Of a stretch of 64,000 nucleotides of DNA, positions 8,375-17,758 are shown piece by piece. The stretch comes from Dyella solisilvae (lineage in GTDB: Bacteria; Pseudomonadota; Gammaproteobacteria; Xanthomonadales; Rhodanobacteraceae): positions 1 through 64,000 of the forward strand of contig NZ_QQSY01000008.1 in assembly GCF_003351225.1 (NCBI RefSeq), written 5' to 3'. How positions within the stretch are numbered: position 1 is the stretch's first letter; each line of letters opens with the position of its first letter. Below the pieces are notes generated by a model that saw only the letters and a list, made by a program, of their open reading frames with translations, was not told the DNA's origin and made no database searches. The position numbers and the translations under genes were made by a program.

Positions 8375-8494
8375 GGCTCCCTCCCCTTTCCCCTGATAAG
8401 GGTCACAGGTTTCGGCCGGTCGTAGCCAAACAAGCTGGCCACCCCCCGGTTACCACGCCAGTCGCGTCAAGCTAACCCGCGACCGCTGCAGAAA

Positions 8495-8510
8495 TGTGAT
8501 ATGCATCACA
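8495..8510 (-). promoter_or_regulatory. Perfect Crp/Clp-type binding site upstream of the activator gene
   Basis: TGTGATATGCATCACA fits the Crp/Clp consensus TGTGA-N6-TCACA exactly. It lies about 120 bases upstream of the activator start codon within a 324-base gap (8375-8698), beside the only AT-rich patch there (CAATATACAA). Clp, the Crp homologue of Xanthomonadales, binds this consensus and is inhibited by c-di-GMP in Xanthomonas. Confidence 0.7.
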
Positions 8511-8659
8511 CAATATACAACTCTACGCATGACCGTTACCCGACAAATGGGCCAGATGCCTCAGACGGAAGCCCGGGGCCGCCGCACGGGCTAACACCAA
8601 TGGCCTAAGGAATGGGATGAAGTCCGGCCCGGAAGGTATTGGGCCGCCGGGGAGGTCAG

Positions 8660-8689
8660 GGCCGGCTCCCATCGCGACGGGGGCCGGCC
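8660..8689 (-). terminator. Stem-loop after the exported repeat protein gene
   Basis: An 11-base-pair GC stem (8660-8670 with 8679-8689, one G-T wobble) and an 8-base loop, starting 10 bases past the stop codon of the minus-strand gene. No T run follows, so it may act as a 3' stabiliser rather than a classic terminator. Confidence 0.45.
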
Positions 8690-8698
8690 GCAGCACGA

Positions 8699-9295
8699 TC
8701 AGCCCTTGCCCTTGGGCGTGACCGTAATGGCCAGCGCCTCGGTGTAGGTGATGCGCACCATATCGCCAATCTTCAGCTTGCTCATCTGCGCCTGGCGGCC
8801 GGGATCTTCCACGGAGATCACGTGAGGCTTGCCGTCTGATCCGGTGAGGGTGACGGTGTGGTTCTGCAGATCAATCGCGGTGAGCCTGGCGGTCACCGTC
8901 ACCGACTGGCGGGCCGTTCCACCTGGCGTGGCGCCCTTCTCCGCCGAGCTCTGGCCGCCCTTGTATTCCACACCAGCCTGCGCGCTGCCAGCCGGCAGGA
9001 TTTCCAGCGCCATCGAGCGCTCGAATTTTGCGTTCACCTGATCGCCGGCCTTGAGCTGATCGAGGTTCTTCACGTCGGCTCCCGCCACCACGGTGTCCTC
9101 GTTGCCGTCCGGCCCACGCAAAGTGATTTCGCGGGTGGTCTGGTTCACGCTGACCACGGTGGCGGTGACCGTGGCCTGGTCGCTGCCCAGTGACTGCGGC
9201 TTGATGTCTTGCCCCATGGCGAGCGCCAGGACCGGGGCCAACAGGGCCAGCATGCCGAACCACACGAGTCGACGGGCAAACTGAGGTTTACTCAT
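8699..9295 (-). CDS. Exported protein with two beta-rich repeats (DUF5666-like)
   Basis: A 198-residue protein with a hydrophobic signal sequence (about 1-27, ending ALA). Two copies of a beta-strand module follow: residues 42-98 (TVTATVVSVNQTTREITL ... AGDQVNAKF) and 132-192 (VTVTARLTAIDLQNHTVTL ... IGDMVRITY). This 'V.sID...tiTL.g.dG...i' pattern is seen in DUF5666-type periplasmic domains of unknown function. The start at 9295 has AGGAG 7 bases upstream. It lies 95 bases after adiC on the same strand and may be the last gene of the acid-resistance operon. No enzymatic motif is visible. Confidence 0.75.
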   Translation of the reverse strand: MSKPQFARRLVWFGMLALLAPVLALAMGQDIKPQSLGSDQATVTATVVSVNQTTREITLRGPDGNEDTVVAGADVKNLDQLKAGDQVNAKFERSMALEILPAGSAQAGVEYKGGQSSAEKGATPGGTARQSVTVTARLTAIDLQNHTVTLTGSDGKPHVISVEDPGRQAQMSKLKIGDMVRITYTEALAITVTPKGKG

Positions 9296-9390
9296 GAGAC
9301 TGCTCCTTGGTGAAGTGGGTGCTGACTGGGGCGGTGGACCGGACCGCCCACTGCCTTGGGAAGTTGATGGACGGGCGGCCCGACACCCAC

Positions 9391-10791
9391 TCATAACTGT
9401 GTCGGTGTGGTCTGCCCGTGATGCCCGGCGGCGAAATCTCCGACCCCGCCCACGACCGCGACCGGGACGGGGGGCTCAACAACCTCCGGGGATCGCCGCT
9501 GCAGGGCGATCAGGGCAAACAGCGGCGCGGAGCCCAGCATCACGATCAGCGCCTTCATGTTGAGCAGTGGTGACTGGCCCAGCACCACCGCGATGCAGTA
9601 CAGGCAGGCCACCAGACCGATGGCCACGAAGAAGTTGCGCCGGCCGGTCGACATCTCGATGGTGCGGTTGAAACGCCACATCGCCACGACCGAGTAGGTG
9701 TACGGCAGCACCATCAGGATGATGGTCGCGTCGGTGATGGCGCTGAACTGCGTGGCCACGTTGGGCGAGGTCGAAGTCATCAGCAGCAGGGTCATCAGCA
9801 CGCCGGTGATCACCAGGTTCTGTGCCGGCATGCCGTGCCGGTTGGTGACCGAGAAGCGCCGCGGGAACATGCCATCCTCCGCGGCCGCTCCTGCCGACTG
9901 CGCCACGATCAGGATCCAGCCCACCAGCGAACCGGCGGCCTTGAGGATCGCGGCCAGCGAAATGACCAGTTCGCCTCCTGTCCCAAGCATCTTGCCGGCC
10001 GCCTCCGCGAACGGGGCGCCCGACACGCGCAGGTCGGCGTTCGGCAGCATGCCCATCAGCACAGTGCTGCACGCGATGTAGATCACCGTGGAGACCAGCA
10101 GGCCGATGATGGTGGCCAGCGGCACGTTGCGCGTGGGGTTTTCGATCACGCCTGCGGATACCGCTGCACTCTCCACGCCCATGAAGGCCCACAGCGCGAT
10201 CGAGGCGGAACGTTGCACGGCGGACACCGTCGACACATGGTCCGGGTTCCATCCCTCGCGGAACACCTGCGGATCGAACCAGAACCAGCCGAACACGCCG
10301 ACCAGGGCGATGGGCAGGATGCCGGCAATCGTGCTGATCGTGGTGAAGCGTCCCAGCAGTTGCGCATCGCGCGTGTTGAACCAGATGAACAGCCAGATCA
10401 CCGTCGCGGTGCACGCGTTCGCCATCCAGGGGTTGTGCAGCACCGGGATGAAGGAGCTGAGGTAGCCGGTGATCGACACCGCGATGGCCACGTTGCCGAT
10501 CACGTTGGCGCCCCAGTAGAGAAAATTGGTCTGGAACGCTGCGAACGGACCGAGGTAGTCGCGCGCGTAGGCGTAAGGTCCGCCCGCCTTGGGGCAGACC
10601 ATGCCAAGGTGCGCAAACACCAGGCCCAGGGCGCTGGCGCCGATGGCGGCTGCAATCCAGCCAAAGATCGAAATACTGCCCACCTGGGCCAGGCTGGTCG
10701 GCAACAGGAACAGGCCCGTGCCGACCATGTTGGCGACCACCAGCGAGGAGGCGCCAAGCAAGCCCATCTTCTTCCCCGTTGGTGCGCTCAT
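9391..10791 (-). CDS. adiC: Arginine/agmatine antiporter (AdiC type)
   Basis: A 466-residue APC-superfamily exchanger with about 12 transmembrane helices. It aligns from memory along its length with E. coli AdiC: the substrate loop reads MVGTGLFLLP (AdiC NIMGSGVFLLP), and LWAFMGVESA keeps the gating tryptophan and glutamate. In AdiC it imports arginine and exports agmatine, completing a proton-consuming cycle with AdiA. The start is 10 bases after the stop of the AdiA-type decarboxylase gene, so they are cotranscribed, which supports the assignment. Specificity for another amino acid/amine pair cannot be excluded. Confidence 0.87.
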   Translation of the reverse strand: MSAPTGKKMGLLGASSLVVANMVGTGLFLLPTSLAQVGSISIFGWIAAAIGASALGLVFAHLGMVCPKAGGPYAYARDYLGPFAAFQTNFLYWGANVIGNVAIAVSITGYLSSFIPVLHNPWMANACTATVIWLFIWFNTRDAQLLGRFTTISTIAGILPIALVGVFGWFWFDPQVFREGWNPDHVSTVSAVQRSASIALWAFMGVESAAVSAGVIENPTRNVPLATIIGLLVSTVIYIACSTVLMGMLPNADLRVSGAPFAEAAGKMLGTGGELVISLAAILKAAGSLVGWILIVAQSAGAAAEDGMFPRRFSVTNRHGMPAQNLVITGVLMTLLLMTSTSPNVATQFSAITDATIILMVLPYTYSVVAMWRFNRTIEMSTGRRNFFVAIGLVACLYCIAVVLGQSPLLNMKALIVMLGSAPLFALIALQRRSPEVVEPPVPVAVVGGVGDFAAGHHGQTTPTQL

Positions 10792-10801
10792 CGCCAGGTT
10801 C

Positions 10802-13111
10802 CTAGGAGGTCAGGCACTGCACGTAGTACTCGCCGTCTTCTGCCTCGACGCCATGCGTGTCGTGGCCGAAGCCAGGGAACGTGGCGTCCCAGTTGCGCAG
10901 CGCGTTGAGGTAGCCGATGTAGGGACCGTCGGCGGCGCCCGCCACCTCGCCCGGCATCACCATCGGAATGCCGGGCGGATACGGCACAATGCTGGTGGCC
11001 AGCGTGCGGCCCGCCAGGTTCGCCAGTGACACCCGCTCGATCTGCCCACGCACCAGGCGCTGGTAGGCCTCAGCCGGCGACAGCCGCACCTCGGGCATAT
11101 TGGAGAAGGCGCGCTGCAGATGGCCGATCTGGCCGCTGCGCTTCAGCTCGTCGAACATCTGGTCGCCGAGGGCGCGCAGGCCCATGCCTGTGTAGCGCTC
11201 CGGGTGTTCGGCCACCAGGTTGGGCATCACGCGATCCAGCGGCTTGTCGGCATCGTAGTCGCGCTTGAAGTCGAGCATGGCCGTCAGCAGGGTGCTCCAC
11301 TTCGCCTTGGTGATGCCGATGGAGAACAGGAACAGCACGGCGAAATCGGTGGTCTTCTCCACCTCGATGCCGCGCGCGTCCAGATAGGCCGTGAGCAGGC
11401 TCGCCGGAAAACCACGCGAGCCGAGTGAGCCGTCGTCCTCGATGCCGGGCGTGAGCACCGACACCTTGATCGGGTCGAGCATGCAATAGCCGTCTTCGAG
11501 TCCCTCGAAGCCATGCCAGGTGTCGCCCGGATGCAGCACCCACGCTTCCGGGTCGGTGGCCAGCAACGCGGCCGGCGCCTCCTCGAAAGGCAGCTTTTCG
11601 CCGCTCTTTGGATCACGCACCAGATCCGCATTCCAGGTGCGGAAGAACCATTCCCCCTTCTTCGCGAAATCGCGACGCAGGCGGCCAACCAACTGGCGGA
11701 AGCTGACCGCCTCGTCGATGCTCTCGCGAGTGAGCGCCACGCCGCCGACCCCATCCATCATCGACGCCGCCACTTCGTTGGAAGCAATGATCGGATAGAA
11801 CGGCGAGGTCGAGCCGTGCATCATGAACGACTCGTTGAAGCGCGCGTGCGGAATGGGGCTGCGACCATCGCGCACATGGATGTACGAGGCCTGCGAGAAC
11901 GCGGCCAGCAACTTGTGCGTCGAGTGCGTGGTGAATACGGTCGGCCCTTTCGGGTCGTGCGATGAAGCCGGGCCGTGCATGGCCAGTCGCCCGGCATACA
12001 GTGGATTGAAGCGCGCGTAGCCGTACCACGCCTCGTCGAAGTGCACGCGGTCGACCCAGCCGCCAACCTCCTGCAGCACCCTCCCGCTGTGGTAGCACAG
12101 GCCGTCGTAGGTCGAATTGGTCACGACCACGAATACCGGCTGCTGGTCGGCAAGGTTCTTCGAGAGCGGGTTGCCCGCCACGGCGCTCCTGACATCCTTC
12201 TCCCTGAAGCGTTCGGGGTAGATCGGGCCGATCAGGCCATAACGGTTTCGCGACGGCACCAGGTAATGGGGAATGCCGCCGGTCATGGTCAGGCCATGCT
12301 CGATCGACTTGTGGCAATTGCGGTCGCACAGCACGACCTGGTCGCGCCCCACGCAGGCCATGAAGATGATGCGGTTGGACGTGGAGGAGCCGTTGGTGAC
12401 GGTGTAGCTGCGGTGCGAGCCGAAGATGCGCGCGATGTACTTCTCGCTTTCGCCGATCGGCCCGGTGTGATCCAGCAGCGAACCCAGCTCGCCGACGCTG
12501 ATGGACAGGTCGGTGCGAAACACGTGCTCGCCGTAAAAGTCGTAGAACGCCCGCCCAGTCGGATGCTTCAGGAACGCGGTGCCGCCGGTGTGGCCCGGCG
12601 TATGCCAGGAATACTCATGCACCTGGTTGAAGCTGGCCAGCGCCGTGGTCAGCGGCCCGAACAACCCTGCCACGTAAAGGCGCATGGCCGCGTGGACGCG
12701 ACCCGCAACGAACGTGGCGGAATCCTGCGCCAGCCATACCAGCTCGTTGATCGCCTGGATGAGCTCGATGGTCAGCGTGCGCGCCTTTTCCTGTTCGCTC
12801 ATCAGGAAGATCGGCAGTTGTTCGTTGCGCGACCGCACCATGTGGATCAGGCTGATCGCCGCGGCGTTGCCATGCTCGCTGCCGGTGTCGTCGGGCAGCG
12901 ACCAGTCCAGCAGTAAGGCGTTGATCGACGCGTCGGACATGATGGTGGCCCGCGCGTCATCCGCGGTCGAAACCACGATCGTGTCGATATTGCGATCGGT
13001 GAACTCGTTGGCGAGCACACGACTGGCCCGTCCGGCCGCACTGTCCGTGTTGGCCTGATGGTGAACCAGCAGCACGCGGAGTTTCTGACGTTGGTTACGG
13101 CGTTCGAGCAT
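10802..13111 (-). CDS. adiA: Biodegradative arginine decarboxylase (AdiA type)
   Basis: A 769-residue fold-III PLP decarboxylase converting arginine to agmatine and CO2 while consuming a proton. It has the N-terminal wing domain (1-145), the PLP core with CDRNCHKS (262-269), HFDEAWYGYARF (357-368) and the PLP lysine K400 in THSTHK, then the C-terminal domain with PYPPGIPMVMPGE. Motifs match E. coli AdiA more closely than CadA/LdcC (HFDEAWYGYARF against HFDSAWVPYTNF). It is directly followed by adiC. A homologous decarboxylase lies just upstream on the same strand, so the operon encodes two related enzymes. Confidence 0.9.
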   Translation of the reverse strand: MLERRNQRQKLRVLLVHHQANTDSAAGRASRVLANEFTDRNIDTIVVSTADDARATIMSDASINALLLDWSLPDDTGSEHGNAAAISLIHMVRSRNEQLPIFLMSEQEKARTLTIELIQAINELVWLAQDSATFVAGRVHAAMRLYVAGLFGPLTTALASFNQVHEYSWHTPGHTGGTAFLKHPTGRAFYDFYGEHVFRTDLSISVGELGSLLDHTGPIGESEKYIARIFGSHRSYTVTNGSSTSNRIIFMACVGRDQVVLCDRNCHKSIEHGLTMTGGIPHYLVPSRNRYGLIGPIYPERFREKDVRSAVAGNPLSKNLADQQPVFVVVTNSTYDGLCYHSGRVLQEVGGWVDRVHFDEAWYGYARFNPLYAGRLAMHGPASSHDPKGPTVFTTHSTHKLLAAFSQASYIHVRDGRSPIPHARFNESFMMHGSTSPFYPIIASNEVAASMMDGVGGVALTRESIDEAVSFRQLVGRLRRDFAKKGEWFFRTWNADLVRDPKSGEKLPFEEAPAALLATDPEAWVLHPGDTWHGFEGLEDGYCMLDPIKVSVLTPGIEDDGSLGSRGFPASLLTAYLDARGIEVEKTTDFAVLFLFSIGITKAKWSTLLTAMLDFKRDYDADKPLDRVMPNLVAEHPERYTGMGLRALGDQMFDELKRSGQIGHLQRAFSNMPEVRLSPAEAYQRLVRGQIERVSLANLAGRTLATSIVPYPPGIPMVMPGEVAGAADGPYIGYLNALRNWDATFPGFGHDTHGVEAEDGEYYVQCLTS

Positions 13112-13192
13112 GGTGATACTCCCGGTAGACGACTGCGCGGCCCGCGGCCGACGTTCAATGTGGCAAGCAAGCGTTCGTTGGCTCCGTCGATG

Positions 13193-13327
13193 TCACCGTG
13201 TCACCGCGCGACGTTCGTCCTCGCGAACGGCGACGGCGCGCTGGCTGACCGTCGCCGACCAACGACGAAGCTGGATCGCTCGCAGCAAGGTGGCCGCCAT
13301 GACGCCAATCTCGGTGGACTGAGTCAT
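13193..13327 (-). CDS. Possible small protein between the two decarboxylase genes
   Basis: A 44-codon ORF (starting MTQSTEIGVMAATLLRAIQL) begins about 20 bases after the stop of the upstream decarboxylase. GAGGAG lies 11 bases before the ATG, a long spacing. The product would be basic and slightly hydrophobic. I recognise no family; it may be only leader DNA of the adiA gene. Confidence 0.25.
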   Translation of the reverse strand: MTQSTEIGVMAATLLRAIQLRRWSATVSQRAVAVREDERRAVTR

Positions 13328-13347
13328 GGGCGCTTTTGCTCCTCGCC

Positions 13348-15681
13348 TCAGCGCTTCTTGGCGCCCTTGGCGCGCTTGGCTGGGGCCCCCTCCTCCACGA
13401 GCACGCGAGCCCACAGGTCCCCGTTGGCGTCCGCGTGCACGTTCTGCACCTCGCGCCCGAATCCGGGAAAGCGGCGTCCATAGGCCTCGACTGCTTCCAG
13501 AAAGTGCACGATCGGACCGCCCTTGGCGTCGACCCGCTCACCCGGCATCAGCACCGGAATGCCGGGCGGATACGGCACGATCATCAGCGCCGCCACGCGC
13601 CCTGGCAGCTCGGCCACGCGCACTTCCTCGGTGCGGTCGTGGATCAGGTACTGATAGGCCTGTGCAGGGGTATAGACCTGCTCGGACAGCACTTCGCCGG
13701 CCTGGTTGGCCATGGCCTGCAGGTCCAGCTCGGTCATCGCCACATGCATCTCGTCGCATAGCTGGGGCAGCGTCATGCCGCGATAGCGCTCGGGATAGGC
13801 CTGCACCAGGTCCGGCAGGGCCTCGTCCAGGCTCGCCTTGCGGTCATACAGGCGCTTGAAGGAAAGCAGGGTTTCCAGCAGCGTGCCCCACTTGCCCTGG
13901 GTGGTGCCGACCGAGAACAGCACCAGCACCGTGTAGTCGCCGGTGCGCGCGATTTCCTGCCGTCGTGCATCCAGGAACTTCGCCAGTACGGCGCCGGGCA
14001 TGCCACGTTTGGCCAGCTTGCCCTTGGCGTCGGTGCCCGGGCACAGGATGGTCACCTTGGTTGGGTCGAGCATGCAGAAGTCGTCCTTGACGACCTCGTC
14101 GGGAAGTCCGTGCCAATCGTCGCCAGACTTGAGCGTCCAGCAGTCGGTGGAGTTGGACAGGAACTCCAGCGGAAGCTCGTGAAACGGCGTCTTCTTGCCC
14201 TTGTAGGGGACGCGCGTGGGCTGGAAGATCGAGAAGAACCACTCGCCCTCGTCCGCAAAGCGCTGCCCCACCAGGGCCACCGCGCGGCGAAATGCCACCG
14301 CATAATCCACCGTCTCGCGCAGCAGCGCCGGCCCGGTCGGTTCGTCCATCATCGCCGAGGCGATGTCGAGCGACGCGATCAGCGGATAGAACGGCGAGGT
14401 CGTGCCGTGCATCATGAAGGCCTCCTTGATCGGAGACCACGAAATCTCGCCGCGCTTCGCGTTGCTCACGTGGATGTACGACGCCATCGAGAAGGCGGGC
14501 AACATCTTGTGCGTCGACTGCACCGCCACGATGGTCGGGCGATCCTTCATGTCGCGCGGCACGCCCATGGCGTAGCGATGCTGGTATAGCGGGTGGAACT
14601 TGCCGTATGCGTACCACGCTTCATCGAAATGCACGCGGTCCACGCTGGCCGAGAGCAGCTCGGCCACCTTGTCCACGTTGTAGAGCAAGCCGTCGTAGGT
14701 GGGATTGGTCACCACCGCGTAGACCGGCGCCTGCGTCCTGGCGCCCTTGCTCAGCGGCGACTCGTCGATCAGCTGCTTGATGTGCGCCCGCGTGAAGCGC
14801 TTGGGCGGAATCAGGCCGATCATCCCGTAGCCATTCCTGCTTGGCTGGAAATACACCGGGCGCGCGCCGGCCAGGGTCATCGCATGGTTCAGCGACTTGT
14901 GGCAATTGCGGTCCGCCACGACGATCTCATCCTGACCTACCGTGGCCTGCGCGACGATGCGGTTGGAGGCCGACGAGCCGGCCAGCACGTAGAAGGTCCA
15001 GTCGGCGCCAAAGACGCGGGCAGCCATGCGCTGCGAATCCGCCGGCGGTCCTTCGATGTCGAGCCAGGAGCCCAGCTCGGCATTGGAAATGCCGATGTCG
15101 GCCCGCATGATGTTTTCGCCGAAGAATTCGTGGAACTCCGCGCCCGCCGGGTGCTTCAGATACGCCGCGCCGCCCATGTGGCCGGGGGCGTCCCACTGAT
15201 AGGTTCCTTCCTCGGTCAGCTTCTTCAGCGCCTTGAAGTACGGCGGCAACAAGCCGCCGTGGTAATCGTCGATGGCAAACTTCAGGCGACGCGCGAAGAA
15301 CTCGGGCGTCTCGCTGCCCACATTGACGTACTCGCGCACCTCGCGGATCAGGCTCAGCGGAATATCAGGCGTCTGTATGCTTCGGGTCAGCAGGAAGATC
15401 GGCACGCGCAGCGACTTGTCGCGGATGGCGCGGATGATCTCCGCCACCGATTTTTCGCTCATCGCCGTGCTGTCCCCCAGGCCCCAGTCGATGGCCACCG
15501 CGGAGTACGAGGCGGTACCGCGCGCCAGCGCCACGGCGTCCTCGCAGTTCAGTGCCCGCACCACCTCGATGTCGCTTTCCTGCACTGCCTTGGCGAGCCG
15601 ACTGAGGGCCAGGAAATAGGCCGAGCCCGCGTGGGGCACGTCACTGGTCACATACAGCACCCAGGGATGATTCATCGACAT
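13348..15681 (-). CDS. Second Orn/Lys/Arg decarboxylase, AdiA-like paralogue
   Basis: A 777-residue fold-III PLP decarboxylase with the same layout as its neighbour: wing domain, ADRNCHKS (256-263), HFDEAWYAYGKFHPLY (351-366), PLP lysine K392 in VQSTHK, and a C-terminal PYPPGIPVLMPGE. It differs at many core positions (GSSASNRI for GSSTSNRI, VQSTHKML for THSTHKLL) and has a lysine-rich C-terminal tail. Substrate could be arginine, ornithine or lysine; HFDEAW and the GKWGTLLETLLSFKR segment are closer to AdiA than to CadA. ATG 15681 has AGGAG 9 bases upstream (in-frame ATG also at 15675). Cotranscription with adiA and adiC is likely. Confidence 0.88.
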   Translation of the reverse strand: MSMNHPWVLYVTSDVPHAGSAYFLALSRLAKAVQESDIEVVRALNCEDAVALARGTASYSAVAIDWGLGDSTAMSEKSVAEIIRAIRDKSLRVPIFLLTRSIQTPDIPLSLIREVREYVNVGSETPEFFARRLKFAIDDYHGGLLPPYFKALKKLTEEGTYQWDAPGHMGGAAYLKHPAGAEFHEFFGENIMRADIGISNAELGSWLDIEGPPADSQRMAARVFGADWTFYVLAGSSASNRIVAQATVGQDEIVVADRNCHKSLNHAMTLAGARPVYFQPSRNGYGMIGLIPPKRFTRAHIKQLIDESPLSKGARTQAPVYAVVTNPTYDGLLYNVDKVAELLSASVDRVHFDEAWYAYGKFHPLYQHRYAMGVPRDMKDRPTIVAVQSTHKMLPAFSMASYIHVSNAKRGEISWSPIKEAFMMHGTTSPFYPLIASLDIASAMMDEPTGPALLRETVDYAVAFRRAVALVGQRFADEGEWFFSIFQPTRVPYKGKKTPFHELPLEFLSNSTDCWTLKSGDDWHGLPDEVVKDDFCMLDPTKVTILCPGTDAKGKLAKRGMPGAVLAKFLDARRQEIARTGDYTVLVLFSVGTTQGKWGTLLETLLSFKRLYDRKASLDEALPDLVQAYPERYRGMTLPQLCDEMHVAMTELDLQAMANQAGEVLSEQVYTPAQAYQYLIHDRTEEVRVAELPGRVAALMIVPYPPGIPVLMPGERVDAKGGPIVHFLEAVEAYGRRFPGFGREVQNVHADANGDLWARVLVEEGAPAKRAKGAKKR

Positions 15682-15756
15682 GCGGTGCTACTCCTTTGGT
15701 ATTTCGTGCCGGCGCCGACATCCGTGTGGTAGCGGCGACGCCATTCGACGCGAGGC

Positions 15757-17229
15757 TCAGGGATTGAGGTCGTAGCGCAGCGTCGTCTGGATGCGTTGGC
15801 CTTGCCCGCGCGCATCGGTGAGAAGAATGTTCTGTCCCCACAGGTACTCCACACCGAACATCGCCCGCTCACTGAACTGCCAGGCGAGGTTGACGGAGGC
15901 AAACTTCGTGCTCTTGGGCTGCGTGTCGGCGATCAGCAGATTGGAGCCCGGACTGATGCGCAGGTAACCGAACGCGGCGCTCGAGGTCAGGTTCTCCAGC
16001 CATGCATGCGTGTAGCCGGCGCCGAAACCGCGCGCCTTGATGCCATGCAGGTTGCCATCGGTATCAAACGCGGCGTCGAGCCCAAGGCCGGAGATGTCCT
16101 GCAGGAAATTGGCGTAGCCCCTGCCATAGCTTCCCCACCCCTGGATGCTGTCGTGTTCAAACAGCTTGGTGGTTGCGGTCAGCTGGGTGGCCCAACCGGT
16201 GCTGCCGCGCGACTGGCCATTGGGAGCCTCCACGCGAAGGTCACGCAGCAGGTTGGCCCACTGCACATGCCAGTCGGGCGCCTCCCAGCGCAGGCCGAGG
16301 GTGATATCGGGACGCCGCGAATAGGTATTGAAGCCTGTATTACCCACGGTGATGTCGGCGTTCGGTTTTTCCAGTGACATCGGCAAGGTCAGCTTGCTTT
16401 CGCCCGAAGTGAAAAGCACCGGCGAGAACAGGATCTGCGGGGTGTACTTGAAGGTGAACGAGTTCGGACCTTCGTAGTCCAGCGTATTGGGGAATACGTC
16501 GATGTCGGTGAAGGCGGAAATGTTGTAGCCGGCCAACAACGTGAACGCGGCGTTCTCCAGCTTGCCGTAGAACGTCTGCAGGTTGTACGGCATGTCGCCG
16601 CTGCCGCTGCCGAAGAAGTTGTTCTTGTAGACCACCTTCAACGTGCCGTAGTCGGTGTCACGCTGGAAGTCCATGCGGAAAATACTTTGCTTGGCGCTCA
16701 GGTTCGAACGCCAGCCAGTGCCGTAGAAGGGCTGCCCGCTCGCCGGAATGGACGAGGGCACGAACAGATCCTTGGCCCCCATGTAGGTGGTATCGAACAT
16801 GGTGTCGAGCTGGGCCACCAGGTCCACCTTGAGCAGGTTGCCGGTGTCACCCAGGCGGATATAGCCCTCCGGCAGCGGCTCGGCGACGCCAGCCGGCGCC
16901 GACGGCGGACGGTACGGCGGCGGCGTGGAAGGATGCGGCGCGCTGGCCGGCGTCGCCAGCGAGGCGGTCGCCGCGGCCTGCGACGTCGGTTGCGGCTGGG
17001 GCTGCGTTCGCTGCTTGGTCTCGAGCTCGTCCAGGCGCTGTTGCATCTTGTCCATCACCTGCTGCTGCGCCTGCATCTGCTCGCGCATCTTCTGCAGCTG
17101 GGCCTTGAGTTCGTCGGTTTCGCTCGACTGGGCGAATGCCGTCGGCGTCAAGACGAAGCAAGCCAGCAGTATCGACAGGGCCACGCCGACGATGCGACGG
17201 CCCATCCGGTTGATGCGAGTTCCGCACAT
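15757..17229 (-). CDS. DcaP-like outer-membrane porin
   Basis: A 490-residue precursor with a signal peptide ending AFAQS, then a periplasmic coiled coil (DELKAQLQKMREQMQAQQQV..., to about residue 70), a Pro/Ala-rich linker and a beta barrel starting at GYIRLGDTGNLLKVDLVAQLD. This coil-linker-barrel order is that of DcaP-type trimeric porins, which pass small, often anionic solutes. It lies 76 bases upstream of the decarboxylase operon on the same strand and could admit the amino-acid substrate. ATG 17229 is chosen; ATG 17205, nearer the hydrophobic core of the signal peptide, is an alternative. The last residue is Pro, not the Phe typical of many porins. Confidence 0.8.
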   Translation of the reverse strand: MCGTRINRMGRRIVGVALSILLACFVLTPTAFAQSSETDELKAQLQKMREQMQAQQQVMDKMQQRLDELETKQRTQPQPQPTSQAAATASLATPASAPHPSTPPPYRPPSAPAGVAEPLPEGYIRLGDTGNLLKVDLVAQLDTMFDTTYMGAKDLFVPSSIPASGQPFYGTGWRSNLSAKQSIFRMDFQRDTDYGTLKVVYKNNFFGSGSGDMPYNLQTFYGKLENAAFTLLAGYNISAFTDIDVFPNTLDYEGPNSFTFKYTPQILFSPVLFTSGESKLTLPMSLEKPNADITVGNTGFNTYSRRPDITLGLRWEAPDWHVQWANLLRDLRVEAPNGQSRGSTGWATQLTATTKLFEHDSIQGWGSYGRGYANFLQDISGLGLDAAFDTDGNLHGIKARGFGAGYTHAWLENLTSSAAFGYLRISPGSNLLIADTQPKSTKFASVNLAWQFSERAMFGVEYLWGQNILLTDARGQGQRIQTTLRYDLNP

Positions 17230-17758
17230 GGGACACCCCCGATGGAAGGCTTTCCTGCGTTTGTATTGCCTTGCGAACACAACGCGCCGGGAGCCCCTGA
17301 CCGGACGTCTACTGCGGTGCCACATGTCGGTCTTGCCGTCGCCAGTGCTCGCGCACTCTCATATTCGGCGACCACCGAATGGGCACCACATGTACGCCCC
17401 GTCATGCGAGCTTGTCAACGGAATTTCTACTGTATTTCAGGCGTCTCACACGCCCTTCACGAGCATCACGAAAACGCTGCGTAGTCGGACACGTGGCCTT
17501 CACGAGACTGCGATGAAAGTGGATTGTCGATACGCGATGCGCAGTTCTCTGTCGCAATTCTTCGCGCCTGAGAAATGCCTGCCATCGTGTGTTGTGATTA
17601 CCACGATGGCAGCGGGTCGATCGATTTACGCCTGAAGGCTTCGATGGCGCCGGGGAACCACCAGACGACCGGAAACTCCCTGCATGCCGGAGTGCACCAC
17701 GACGTCTTCGACTACGTAAAAAACGTGCAGTGGATGTCACCTCACAAGGGGGAACAGC
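17230..17758. other. Divergent intergenic region between porin and barrel-protein genes
   Basis: This 529-base gap must hold the promoters for both the minus-strand porin/decarboxylase set and the plus-strand barrel gene. I could not identify a convincing operator, RNA gene or ORF in it. AAGGGGGA before 17759 is the ribosome site of the barrel gene. Confidence 0.5.
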
